Shown here piece by piece: positions 50,811 to 59,668 of a stretch of DNA of 64,000 nucleotides (the first letter of the stretch is position 1; every line of letters begins with the position of its first letter). The notes beneath the pieces were generated by a model that saw nothing but the letters and a program-made list of their open reading frames with translations, made no database searches and had not been told where the DNA came from. The stretch spans positions 131,362-195,361 of the forward strand of contig NZ_KE557318.1 in the NCBI RefSeq assembly GCF_000442315.1. Direction: 5' to 3'. The DNA is from Rubellimicrobium thermophilum DSM 16684 (GTDB taxonomy: Bacteria; Pseudomonadota; Alphaproteobacteria; Rhodobacterales; Rhodobacteraceae). Made by a program: the position numbers and the translations under genes.

Positions 50811-52353
50811 CTGGCAGCAGCGACATTCCCTTCTCCAGTCCGGGCATGCGCGAGGTAGTCCTTGCCGCTCGGAACGTCGCCAAATCCTACGGCGCGGTAC
50901 ATGCCTTGAAAGGCGTGAACTTCGACATCCGCCGCGGTCAGGTCACAACGCTGTTCGGCGAGAATGGCGCGGGCAAGTCGACGCTGATGAAGATCCTTTC
51001 AGGGGTTATTCAGCCGTCGAGCGGAGAGATCATCCTGGACGGCGAGTCGGTTATTTTCCAGAGCGCAACCGATGCCCGCAATCGCGGCATCTCGATCATC
51101 CACCAGGAATTGAGCCTCGCCCCGAACCTGTCGGTGCGCGACAACATCTTCATGGGGCGTGAGATCAAGGGGCCGATGGGCGTCGATTTCGCCGCTGAAG
51201 AGCAGTTAACCCGCAAGCTGATGGAAGAGCTGGAAGAGGACATCGACCCCCTGACCCCGGTCGAGGACTTGCGCCTTGGCCAGCAGCAGATCGTCGAGAT
51301 CGCCCGAGCCCTGTCGGTAGAAAGTCGGATCCTGATCATGGACGAGCCGACCAGCGCCCTGTCGGCTACCGAGGTCGAGGTGCTCTTCAAGGTGATCCGT
51401 GACCTAACGGCGAAGGGGGTTGCCATCGTCTACATAAGTCATCACCTGGAAGAGGCGTTGCAGATCACCGACCACGCGGTGGTGCTTCGCGACGGCATGA
51501 TGACCGCCTACGCGCCACGGTCCGAGATCGACCTGAACTGGATCGTGCGTAACATGGTGGGCGACAATTACGACCTCGGTAACCCTCCCGAGGTTCAGCC
51601 GGGCCCAGTGGCGCTGTCGGTGCGCAACCTCACCGTGCCCGACCCCAAGGGCGCCGATTACAACGTGGTCGACCGGCTGTCGCTGGATGTGCGCGCCGGA
51701 GAGATCGTCTGCATCTACGGGCTGATGGGCGCCGGACGGACCGAGCTTCTGGAAACCGTGGCCGGTCGGCTGCGGCAGGACAGCGGCGAGGTGGTGCTGG
51801 AAGGGCACGAGATTTCGCACCTGAGCATTGCCGAACGCATCGCGCGCGGCCTGGCCCTGGTGCCCGAGGATCGGCAGCGCGACGGGTTGGTGCAGACGAT
51901 GAGCGTGGGCCAGAACCTGTCGCTGGCCTCGATCGCCAGTTTCACCCGGGGGCTTTTCACCGACCGCAAGGCCGAAGCCGCGCTGATCGATCGCATGATC
52001 CGCGAGGTCACGGTCAAGACCGACGGCGGGGGTGCGATGATCGGTTCGCTTTCGGGCGGCAACCAGCAGAAGGTGGTGATCGGCAAGATGCTGGCCACCG
52101 CCCCAAGGTCATATTGCTGGACGAACCCAGCCGCGGCATCGACATCGGCGCCAAGGCCGAAGTGTTCCGCCTGCTGGCCGAAGGTGCCCGGCAGGGGCTG
52201 GCCGTGGTCTATTCCACATCCGAGGTAGGCGAGTGCCTGTCGGTCGCCCACCGCATCATCGTCATGCACAAGGGCCGGATTTCGGCCGAATTCGACGCAA
52301 ACGTCACCAAGGAAATGATCATGGCGGCCTCGGGCGAATCCGTGGCGGCCTAG
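50807..52353 (+). CDS. Ribose-type ABC ATPase (probable erythritol/polyol importer), one frameshift
   Basis: CUT2 double ATPase of about 515 residues. The first half has Walker A GENGAGKST and signature LRLGQQQIVEIARAL. The second half has the usual degenerate P-loop GLMGAGRTELLE and LSGGNQQKVVIGKML. The frame breaks at the C4 run 52101-52104; an extra C gives [29 protein letters not shown] and the normal ending. It probably corresponds to rhizobial EryEFG, by position opposite eryABCD. Confidence 0.9.
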
Positions 52354-52372
52354 GCGCAAGGGAAAAAAAGCC

Positions 52373-53413
52373 GTGTCAGAGACCAGCATTTCCCAAAACT
52401 ACATCAAGCGCGGCGAATTCAGTCTTGTTCGCCTGCTGCTGGAAGGTCGTGCCTTTTTTGCACTGATCTCGATCGTTGCGGTATTTTCCTACCTGTCGCC
52501 CAACTATTTCACGGTGTCGAACTTCCTGATTATGGCCAGTCATGTGGCGATCTACGGCATTCTCGCCATCGGGATGTTGCTGGTGATCCTGAACGGCGGG
52601 ATCGATCTGTCGGTAGGCTCAGTTTTGGCACTGTGCGGCGTCATGGCGGGGGCAATGATGCAGGGGATCGAGCTCCAGGCTCTGGGGGTCATCCTTTACC
52701 TGCCGGTCTGGGCCGTGGTCGTCGTCACCATCGCCATCGGCGGACTGGTCGGCGCGGTGAACGGGGTGCTGATCGCTTGGTTCAAGGTGCCAGCTTTCGT
52801 GGCCACGCTGGGGGTGATGTATGTCGCTCGGGGCATCGCGCTTCTGCAGACCAACGGACTGACCTATAACAACCTTTCCGGCAAGCCGGAACTTGGCAAC
52901 ACCGGCTTTGAATGGATCGGCTTCAACCGGCTGGCTGGCATCCCGATTTCGGTGCTGGTCTTGTTCGCTGTGGCGCTGCTGGCCGGTCTGATGTTGTCGC
53001 GATCCTCGTTCGGGCGCTGGCTTTACGCCTCGGGCGGCAACGAGCGCGCGGCCGAGCTGTCGGGCGTGCCGGTCAAGCGGGTCAAGATCACCGTCTATAC
53101 CTTGTCGGGAATGCTGGCTGCGGTGGCTGGTCTGGTTCTGGCGTCGCAGTTGACTTCAGCTGGGCCAACGGCAGGGACCACCTACGAATTGACCGCTATC
53201 GCGGCGGTAGTGATTGGCGGCGCCGCGCTGACCGGCGGGCGTGGAACTGTGCGCGGCACGATGCTGGGCGCTTTCGTGATCGGCTTCCTGTCGGACGGGC
53301 TCGTGATCATCGGGGTCTCCTCCTACTGGCAGACCGTTTTTACTGGTGCCGTGATCGTGCTGGCCGTGCTGATGAACTCGATCCAGTATAGCAAGGTTGC
53401 GCGTAAAACCTGA
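52373..53413 (+). CDS. Ribose-type ABC permease
   Basis: 346-residue RbsC-family permease with about nine hydrophobic segments. The motif YGILAIGMLLVILNGGIDLSVGSVLALCGVMAG and the loop SGGNERAAELSGVPVKRVKITVYTLSGMLA are typical. The start is GTG at 52373 with AAGGGA upstream. It serves with the preceding ATPase and the following binding protein. Confidence 0.92.
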   Translation: MSETSISQNYIKRGEFSLVRLLLEGRAFFALISIVAVFSYLSPNYFTVSNFLIMASHVAIYGILAIGMLLVILNGGIDLSVGSVLALCGVMAGAMMQGIELQALGVILYLPVWAVVVVTIAIGGLVGAVNGVLIAWFKVPAFVATLGVMYVARGIALLQTNGLTYNNLSGKPELGNTGFEWIGFNRLAGIPISVLVLFAVALLAGLMLSRSSFGRWLYASGGNERAAELSGVPVKRVKITVYTLSGMLAAVAGLVLASQLTSAGPTAGTTYELTAIAAVVIGGAALTGGRGTVRGTMLGAFVIGFLSDGLVIIGVSSYWQTVFTGAVIVLAVLMNSIQYSKVARKT

Positions 53414-53507
53414 AATCCGAGACTCTTTGTCCGGGACGGCGTCCTGCCGGACCGCCAGGAAGGCCTGACATCTCAACGCGAAAACTGCAATCCAAGGGAG
53501 TGAGACC

Positions 53508-54455
53508 ATGCTGAAACTGACTCGCCGCGCGCTGATGGGCGCTATCGCCGCAACGCCACTGATGGCCTTTGCCGCCTCGGCCGAGGGGTTGATCTCGATC
53601 ATCGTGAACGATCCGGCCAACCCTTACTGGTTCACCGAGGGCGAGGTCGCCAAGGCCACAGCCGAGAGCCTGGGCTATACCGCCAACGTCTCAGCCCACA
53701 ATGGCGATACCAATGTGGAATCGCGGCTGATCGATACCGCGATCATCAACAACTCGGTGGCCATCATCCTGGACCCTGCGAACGCCGACGGATCCATCGG
53801 CGCGGTGAAGAAGGCCGTTGATGCAGGCATCCCGGTGTTTCTCGTCAACGCCGAGATCAACCAGGAAGGCCTGGCCAAAGCGCAGCTCGTATCGAACAAC
53901 GCCCAAGGTGCCGCGCTCGGCGCCGAGAAATGGGTCGAGATCATGGGCGGTACAGGCACTTACGTCGAGCTGTTTGGCAACCCGGCCGACAACAATGCTG
54001 CCACGCGCTCAAACGGCTACGAGACGGTGATCAGCCAGTATCCCGACTTGGTCAAGGTCGGGCAGGAAGTCGCCAACTGGGACCGCACCCAAGGATATCA
54101 GAAGATGCAATCGCTGTTGCAGGCGAATCCCGACATCACGGGCGTGATCTCGGGCAACGACGAAATGGCGCTCGGCGCGATCGCGGCGCTGAAGGAAGCG
54201 GGCCGGCTGGATCAGGTGGTCGTCGGCGGTTTCGACGGTTCGCCTGATGCGGTCGAGGCGGTGAGAAACGGCGAAATGGCCTATACTGTACTGCAGCCCG
54301 TCGCAGTGTTCGCAGCCGAAGCAGTGCGTCAGGCCGATAATTTCATCAGGACCGGCTCGACCGGGGCCGCGACCGAGAAGCAGCTGTTCGACTGCGTGCT
54401 GATCACCCCGGAGAACGTGGACAAGTACATCGCCCCCTTCACGCTGTCGGAATAG
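53508..54455 (+). CDS. Ribose/polyol-type periplasmic binding protein
   Basis: 315 residues with a signal peptide (RRALMGAIAATPLMAFAASAEG) and the two-lobed type 1 binding fold. Motifs include VNDPANPYWFTEGEVAKATAESLGYT, DPANADGSIGAVKKAVDAGIPVFLVNAEI and SGNDEMALGAIAALKEAGR. The ligand is probably a small polyol such as erythritol. A strong terminator follows at 54492-54525, so the DeoR-kinase-dehydrogenase genes are at least partly a separate unit. Confidence 0.9.
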   Translation: MLKLTRRALMGAIAATPLMAFAASAEGLISIIVNDPANPYWFTEGEVAKATAESLGYTANVSAHNGDTNVESRLIDTAIINNSVAIILDPANADGSIGAVKKAVDAGIPVFLVNAEINQEGLAKAQLVSNNAQGAALGAEKWVEIMGGTGTYVELFGNPADNNAATRSNGYETVISQYPDLVKVGQEVANWDRTQGYQKMQSLLQANPDITGVISGNDEMALGAIAALKEAGRLDQVVVGGFDGSPDAVEAVRNGEMAYTVLQPVAVFAAEAVRQADNFIRTGSTGAATEKQLFDCVLITPENVDKYIAPFTLSE

Positions 54456-54491
54456 ACAGCTCCCGGGGAGAGGCGCCTTCTCTTAACCTGA

Positions 54492-54525
54492 TGCGGCAGC
54501 CTTCGGGCTGCCGCAGATTTCTCTT
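54492..54525 (+). terminator. Rho-independent terminator after the ABC operon
   Basis: A perfect 10-bp stem TGCGGCAGCC/GGCTGCCGCA closes a TTCG tetraloop and is followed by a T-rich tail (GATTTCTCTT). It sits 36 bp after the binding-protein stop. Confidence 0.85.
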
Positions 54526-54589
54526 GTGAGAGAGTGGCTTTTATTGCCTGTTCAGCCAAAATTGCGTTCCGTTTCGGGCAGCAACAGAC

Positions 54590-55453
54590 GTGACCAAAAC
54601 GAACAACAGCGAAAATCGGGTGTGGGACCCACAAGGGATGGGGCTGGTGCCCGCCGACAGCCGCCATGCCCGCCAGATCACCCGCCGGCAGATGATCGCC
54701 GAGGCGGTGATGGCCGAAGGGACCATGCGGATCGAGGACCTGGCCGAGCGTTTCGGCATCAGTCTGATGACGGCACACCGTGATCTTGACGACCTGGCCA
54801 GCCGCGGGCTGCTGCGAAAGTCGCGGGGGTTGGTCTCAGCGGCGCCGACTAGCCTGATCGAGGCATCGTATGTCTACCGTTCTTTGCGGCAATCCGCCGA
54901 AAAACGAGCGCTCGCCAAAGCGGCGCTGGCGCATGTCGAACCGGGTCAGGCGATCTTCCTCGACTGCTCGACCACCGTCCTGCAAATGGCACCATACCTG
55001 TCGTCCAAGGTGCCCTTGACCGCGATCACCTATGCGCTGCCAATGATGGACGCGCTACACGAAGTGCGCGACATCACGCTTCTGGGACTGGGCGGGCAGT
55101 TCTACAACTGGTGCAACGCCTTCTTGGGCCACATCACCACAATGGAAATTCGCCGCCTGCGCGCTGATGTGGCCTTTTTGTCGCTGTCGGCGATTACCGA
55201 TGGCCTCGCCTTCCATCAAAGTCCTGAGATGGTCGACACCAAGCGCGCGATGTTCGACTGCGCCGCGAAACGGGTTCTTCTGGCCGATCACACCAAGTTC
55301 GAGCGCCGGGCGCTTTACGCAATGTGCGCGTTGGAGGAATTCGATGTGGTGATTGTGGACGACGCGACGCCGCCCCGCACCGTGGCGGCGCTCCACGACC
55401 GGGGGGTGAATGTCGAGATCGCGCCCCGCCTGCCTGAGGACGGAAATGGTTGA
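54590..55453 (+). CDS. DeoR-family regulator 2
   Basis: 287 residues: HTH in RRQMIAEAVMAEGTMRIEDLAERFGISLMTAHRDLDDLASRGLLRKSRG (outline), then a DeoR sensor (FLDCSTTVLQMAPYL, LRADVAFLSLSAI). It differs in sequence from the eryHI DeoR protein, including a 30-residue N-terminal extension. It overlaps the kinase start by 8 bp, so it and the next two genes form one unit. Effector probably a phosphorylated sugar or polyol. Confidence 0.88.
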   Translation: MTKTNNSENRVWDPQGMGLVPADSRHARQITRRQMIAEAVMAEGTMRIEDLAERFGISLMTAHRDLDDLASRGLLRKSRGLVSAAPTSLIEASYVYRSLRQSAEKRALAKAALAHVEPGQAIFLDCSTTVLQMAPYLSSKVPLTAITYALPMMDALHEVRDITLLGLGGQFYNWCNAFLGHITTMEIRRLRADVAFLSLSAITDGLAFHQSPEMVDTKRAMFDCAAKRVLLADHTKFERRALYAMCALEEFDVVIVDDATPPRTVAALHDRGVNVEIAPRLPEDGNG

Positions 55454-56951
55454 CACCTGTCTCCTCGGCATCGACAGTGGTCTGACAATGACCAAGGCGG
55501 TCGTTTTCGATGCCGGGGGGCGGGTCTTGGCTACCGCGCGCCGCCGCATTGCCCAGTCAGTTCCGCGCGCCCGTCATGTCGAGCGTGACATGGCTGCTTT
55601 GTGGCAGGCCACAGCCAAGGCGGTCCGCGCGGCGCTGGATGCCGCCGGACAGCCCGGAATCGCCGCTGTGGCCGCCACGGCGCATGGCGATGGCCTTTAT
55701 CTTCTGGATCGCACAGCACAGCCGCTGTGCCCCGGCATCCTGTCGCTGGACAGCCGCGCGGTGGACGCGGTCGCCCGCTGGCAGGCCGACGGCACCGCCG
55801 ATGCCGCGCTGTCTCTGACCGGGCAGCGGCCCCATGCCTCGGCTCCTTCGGCGCTGCTGGCCTGGATCCGCGACCACGAACCAGACCGCTTTGCCCGCAT
55901 CGGGCATGTGCTTGCCTGCAAGGACTGGCTACGATTTTGCCTGACCGGGACCATCGGCACAGACCTGACCGAGGCCAGCACCGCCTTTACCGAAGTGACT
56001 TCGCAAAGCTATGCGCCCGCGATCCTCGAGCTTTACGGTCTTGGCGCCCTCGCCCCGGCCCTGCCGCCCGTGGCCCGCCCCGATCAGGTCGTGGGCGCGG
56101 TGACAGAACAGGCCGCTGCCATGACGGGACTGGTCGCGGGAACGCCGGTGGTCGCGGGGCTGCATGACGTGACCGCCTCGGCCCTTGGCATCGGCGGGCA
56201 CCGTCTGGGTTGTGTGGCCATCGTTGCCGGCACCTATTCGATCAATGAAACCGTCTCGGACCGGCCCCGGACCGATCCGCGCTGGTTCTGCCGCAACGGG
56301 CTGCGCCCCGGCGAATGGAACAATATGGCGATCTCGCCTGCTTCGGCGGCCAATTACGACTGGTTCCTCGACACGCTGACCGGCGCGGACCGCGCGACGG
56401 CCGAGGCCGGGGGCCGGTCGATCCATGCTGCGGTGGAACCCGAGGTGCGCGCGGCGTTGAACCGGCCCTCGACGGTGCTGTTCCATCCCTATCTCTACGG
56501 CTCGCCGCATGGGCCGCAGGCCAGCGGCGGGTTCCTGGGCCTGCACGGCTGGCACGACCGGGGCGACCTGATCCGCGCCGTGATCGAGGGCATCGCCTTC
56601 AACCACCGGGTCCATATCGACGCCCTGCGCGAAGGTTTCGCTCCGTCCCAGGCGCGGCTGACCGGGGGCATCTCGCGCAGCCCGCTTTACGCACAGGTCT
56701 TTGCCGATGCGCTTGGTCTGCCGGTGACAGTGACCGACACCGACGAAGCCGCAGCCTGGGGCGCGGCGCTTTGCGCCGGGGCGGGTGTTGGGCTCTTTGC
56801 CGACCCGACCGCCGACCCGCGCGAGCTGGGGTTGGTGACTTACGCCCCGGACCCCGCCCGCAGCGCCGCATTGCAGGATCGCTACCGCCTGCATTGCGAC
56901 CTGGCCGCCGCCCTTGCCCCGTTCTGGCCCCGGATCGAGGCGCCGGCATGA
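55446..56951 (+). CDS. FGGY-family carbohydrate kinase 2, substrate unknown
   Basis: 501 residues. Phosphate-1 LLGIDSGLTMTKAVVFDAGG, a substrate-loop AATAHGDGLYLLD, ACKDWLRFCLTGTIGTDLTEAS, and C-terminal RLTGGISRSPLYAQVFADALGLPVTVTDTDEAAAWGAALCAG. The overall form resembles the L-xylulose kinase (LyxK) branch rather than EryA. It overlaps the dehydrogenase start, so the two act in sequence: a polyol or ketose is phosphorylated and then oxidised. A second tetritol (threitol), a pentitol or glycerol are all possible. Confidence 0.88.
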   Translation: MVDTCLLGIDSGLTMTKAVVFDAGGRVLATARRRIAQSVPRARHVERDMAALWQATAKAVRAALDAAGQPGIAAVAATAHGDGLYLLDRTAQPLCPGILSLDSRAVDAVARWQADGTADAALSLTGQRPHASAPSALLAWIRDHEPDRFARIGHVLACKDWLRFCLTGTIGTDLTEASTAFTEVTSQSYAPAILELYGLGALAPALPPVARPDQVVGAVTEQAAAMTGLVAGTPVVAGLHDVTASALGIGGHRLGCVAIVAGTYSINETVSDRPRTDPRWFCRNGLRPGEWNNMAISPASAANYDWFLDTLTGADRATAEAGGRSIHAAVEPEVRAALNRPSTVLFHPYLYGSPHGPQASGGFLGLHGWHDRGDLIRAVIEGIAFNHRVHIDALREGFAPSQARLTGGISRSPLYAQVFADALGLPVTVTDTDEAAAWGAALCAGAGVGLFADPTADPRELGLVTYAPDPARSAALQDRYRLHCDLAAALAPFWPRIEAPA

Positions 56952-58588
56952 GCGATCCGCGCGACATCGATGTGCTGATCCTTGGTGCCGGGATCAACGG
57001 GGCGGGACTTTTCCGCGACCTTTGCGAACAGGGCATCACCTGCGCGATCATCGACAAGGGCGATTTCGGATCGGGCACCTCGGCCGCGCCATCGCGGCTG
57101 ATCCATGGCGGCATCAAGTATCTGGAAACCGGCGAGCTCCGGCTGGTCGCGCAATCGACGCTAGAGCGGAACCTGCTGCTGCGCAACGCGCCGCATTATG
57201 TGAAACCGCTGCCCACCGTCATCCCGATCTTTTCCTGGTTGCGGGGCATCCCCGCGGCGATCCGCACCCTGTTCGGCTCGACCACTGCGCCGCGCGCGCG
57301 GGGGGCGGTGCTGATCCAGATCGGGCTGCTGCTCTATGACCTTTATGGCCGGCGCGCCCGGATCATGCCGCGCCACCGGCTGTGGTCCCGGCAAAGGGCG
57401 CTGGCGGAAATCCCGCCGCTGACCCCGCGCATCGTCGCGGCCGGCACCTATCACGACGCTTTCGTCACCCACCCCGAACGGCTGGTTCTGGAACTGGTGC
57501 AGGACGGGCTGGCGGCACATCCTGCCTCAGTTGCGATGAACTATGCCACCCTTGCGGGGACCGACGGCGACCGGATCGACGTGACCGGGCCGGACGGCAG
57601 GGCGCTGTCCTTCCGCCCCCGGATCGTGATCAACGCGGCCGGACCATGGATCGACGCGGTGAACCGCCAGCTTGGGCTGGAAACCCGGCTGATCGGCGGC
57701 ACCAAGGGTTCGCACATCCTGCTGGACCATCCCGCGCTAATCCGCGCGCTGGACGGGCGGATGATCTATTTCGAGGCCGACGACGGCCGCATCTGCCTGG
57801 TCTATGATTACCTCGGCCGGGCGCTGGTGGGTTCGACCGACATCCGCGCTTCGGACCCGGACGACTTGCGCTGCGAGGATGACGAAATCGATTATTTCCT
57901 GGAAAGTCTGCGCAATCTGCTTCCGGGGCTGGACTTCGACCGCAGGCAGATCGTGTCGGTCTATTCCGGCATTCGTCCCCTGCCGCGGTCCGATGGCACC
58001 GCGGCCGGTCTGATCAGCCGCGACCATTCCGCCCCGGTGGCCGAGCCGGCAGGCGCGCGGCGCTGGCCGGTCATCTCGCTGGTCGGGGGCAAATGGACGA
58101 CCTTCCGCGGCTTTGCCGAAGAGGTCGCAGATGCGGTTCTGGACCGCCTTGGCCGCAAGCGCATCGTCTCGACCCGTGCCTTGCCGATCGGGGGCGGTAG
58201 GAACTTTCCGGCCGACCCCACGGCCTGGGCGGCCGCCCGCGCCGGCAGCATTCCCGCCGCGCGCTGGCTGGCGCTTCTGGATCGCTATGGCACCCGGGCC
58301 GAGGCCGTCGCCCTGGCCGAAGCCAAGCATGGCGGACCGGCCGAGGGCGACGCCTGGTCGCCGGGCGAAATCGTCTGGATCGCGCGGCACGACCGCGTCG
58401 TGCATCTGGCTGACATCGTGTTGCGCCGGACACCGCTGGCGCTGACCGGAAGCCTGTCGCTTGCCGACCTGCGCCGAATCGCCGAAATCGCGGGGACAGA
58501 GCTGGGCTGGGGGCCGGATCATGTGACAACCGAGATCGAGTCCACCCGCGCACTTCTGGCCGCGCGGTATCGTGTTGTCCTGTACTGA
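56948..58588 (+). CDS. GlpD-like FAD-dependent polyol-phosphate dehydrogenase 2
   Basis: 546 residues. FAD motif VLILGAGINGAGLFRDLCEQGITCAIIDKGDFGSGTSAAPSRLIHGGIKYLETGE (outline) and VSLVGGKWTTFRGFAEEVADAVLDRL near residue 380 are GlpD signatures. It is about 40 residues longer than EryB and has its own insert (SWLRGIPAAIRTLFGSTTAPRARG) between FAD-binding segments, possibly a membrane-contact element. It is coupled to kinase 2. The substrate is likely the product of that kinase; not simply a copy of EryB. Confidence 0.88.
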   Translation: MSDPRDIDVLILGAGINGAGLFRDLCEQGITCAIIDKGDFGSGTSAAPSRLIHGGIKYLETGELRLVAQSTLERNLLLRNAPHYVKPLPTVIPIFSWLRGIPAAIRTLFGSTTAPRARGAVLIQIGLLLYDLYGRRARIMPRHRLWSRQRALAEIPPLTPRIVAAGTYHDAFVTHPERLVLELVQDGLAAHPASVAMNYATLAGTDGDRIDVTGPDGRALSFRPRIVINAAGPWIDAVNRQLGLETRLIGGTKGSHILLDHPALIRALDGRMIYFEADDGRICLVYDYLGRALVGSTDIRASDPDDLRCEDDEIDYFLESLRNLLPGLDFDRRQIVSVYSGIRPLPRSDGTAAGLISRDHSAPVAEPAGARRWPVISLVGGKWTTFRGFAEEVADAVLDRLGRKRIVSTRALPIGGGRNFPADPTAWAAARAGSIPAARWLALLDRYGTRAEAVALAEAKHGGPAEGDAWSPGEIVWIARHDRVVHLADIVLRRTPLALTGSLSLADLRRIAEIAGTELGWGPDHVTTEIESTRALLAARYRVVLY

Positions 58589-58604
58589 GCGTCGTCCCCT
58601 CGGC

Positions 58605-58925
58605 TCTGTTTGTATCCAGGGTTGGGAATGGGGAAGACGAAGCCCGTGAGGCTGGTGAGGGTTTTTGCAGCGCGGGCGGTCCTTCGGAAGCGCTTGATCG
58701 TTGAAGGGGTTCTCGACTTTGTGATGTTCGGCGTAGATGTCTGGGGCGAAAGCGGCTTGATGGGCGGGGCGGGTTGGTCTGGACAGTTGGCCTCGATATG
58801 TGCCTCTGCGTCGGATTCAGCCTCGATCTTTTTTGCGCAAGGCGCCGGAGTCGCGGGCCGCATCGGCGCTGACATGACCGATACCGTCGAGCCCGTTGAT
58901 CAGGGTCTGTCGTCATAAACGGGAT
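58605..58925 (-). pseudogene. IS5-type transposase C-terminal remnant
   Basis: On the minus strand the frames read LINGLDGIGHVSADAARDSGALRKK, then APDIYAEHHKVENPFND and IKRFRRTARAAKTLTSLTGFVF. The order (second Asp region, then KVEN with the last Glu, then RxFRR) is that of the C-terminal half of IS5-type transposases. At least two frame changes show decay. A short start-like piece MRRHELSAKA (58974-59006, plus) resembles the N-terminus of a similar protein. Confidence 0.6.
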
Positions 58926-59010
58926 TCCCGAACGGGCCGTAGTCTGTTCAACCTCCTCAAAGGGGAGGCTGTCATGCGCCGTCATGAGCTGTCCGCTAAG
59001 GCATAGCCAT

Positions 59011-59046
59011 TGCTGTGACCCCGGCTTGTGCTGTGACCCCGGCTTG
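59011..59046 (+). repeat. 18-bp perfect tandem duplication
   Basis: TGCTGTGACCCCGGCTTG occurs twice head to tail (59011-59028, 59029-59046) in non-coding DNA between IS remnants. It is probably replication slippage. Confidence 0.9.
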
Positions 59047-59137
59047 TCATCCATCTGACGCCAGAGTCGTTGGCTGAGATTGGCGCAGCTGCGCCGGTTG
59101 AGCTGGCCTGCCCCCATTGGGTGGTCCGGGTTCAGTC

Positions 59138-59668
59138 TTAATGCATGACGGGCTTGGTCGCTACGGCTGGGGTGGCCGGCGAAGCGGCTCTGGAGGGCGA
59201 AGCCGGCCACTGGACGACCTCGGGAGCAGGAGGTCGGTAGCCCAGAGCTGAGTGCGGGCGCTTGGTGTTGTAGTGCCGCCGCCAGCTTTCGATGATGATC
59301 TCGGCCTCGCGCAGGCTGTAGAAGATCTCGCCGTCCAAGAGCTCGTCGCGGAGCTTGGAGTTGAAGCTCTCGCAGTAGCCGTTCTCCCAAGGGCTGCCAG
59401 GCTCGATGAAGGCGGTTTTCGCCCCCACGGCGGCGATCCACTCCCGCACCGCTGTGGCGATGGACTCGGGGCCGTTGTCGGACCGGATGTGGCTGGGCAC
59501 GCCCCGGAGGATGAACTGGTCTGCCAGCACGTCGATGACGTCGGCCGAGTTGAGCTTGCGATTGACCCGGATGGCCAGGCACTCCCGGGTGAACTCATCG
59601 AGGAGGTTGAGCATGCGGAACTTCCTTCCGTCGTGGGTCCGGCTTTCGACGAAGTCGTAGGACCAGAC
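59138..59668 (-). pseudogene. IS3-family transposase OrfB, C-terminal half
   Basis: Integrase-type (rve) DDE domain: from VWSYDFVESRTHDGRKFRMLN through LAIRVNRKLNSADVIDVLADQF, SDNGPESIATAVREWI, FIEPGSPWENGYCESFNSKLRDE and the tail YNTKRPHSALGYRPPAPE. The second Asp is in SDNGPE and the Glu in WENGYCESF. It is cut at VWS by IS256. The missing N-terminal half lies at 63587-63957 on the opposite strand. An end-like TGCCCCCATTGGGTGGTCC at about 59109 is the probable terminal repeat. Confidence 0.85.

Noticed and set aside
56315..58588. 757-codon open frame on the plus strand over the second kinase and dehydrogenase
   Set aside because: Its C-terminal 547 codons are the real dehydrogenase in the same frame; the N-terminal part is kinase sequence in the wrong frame. 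The start at 56948 is used.
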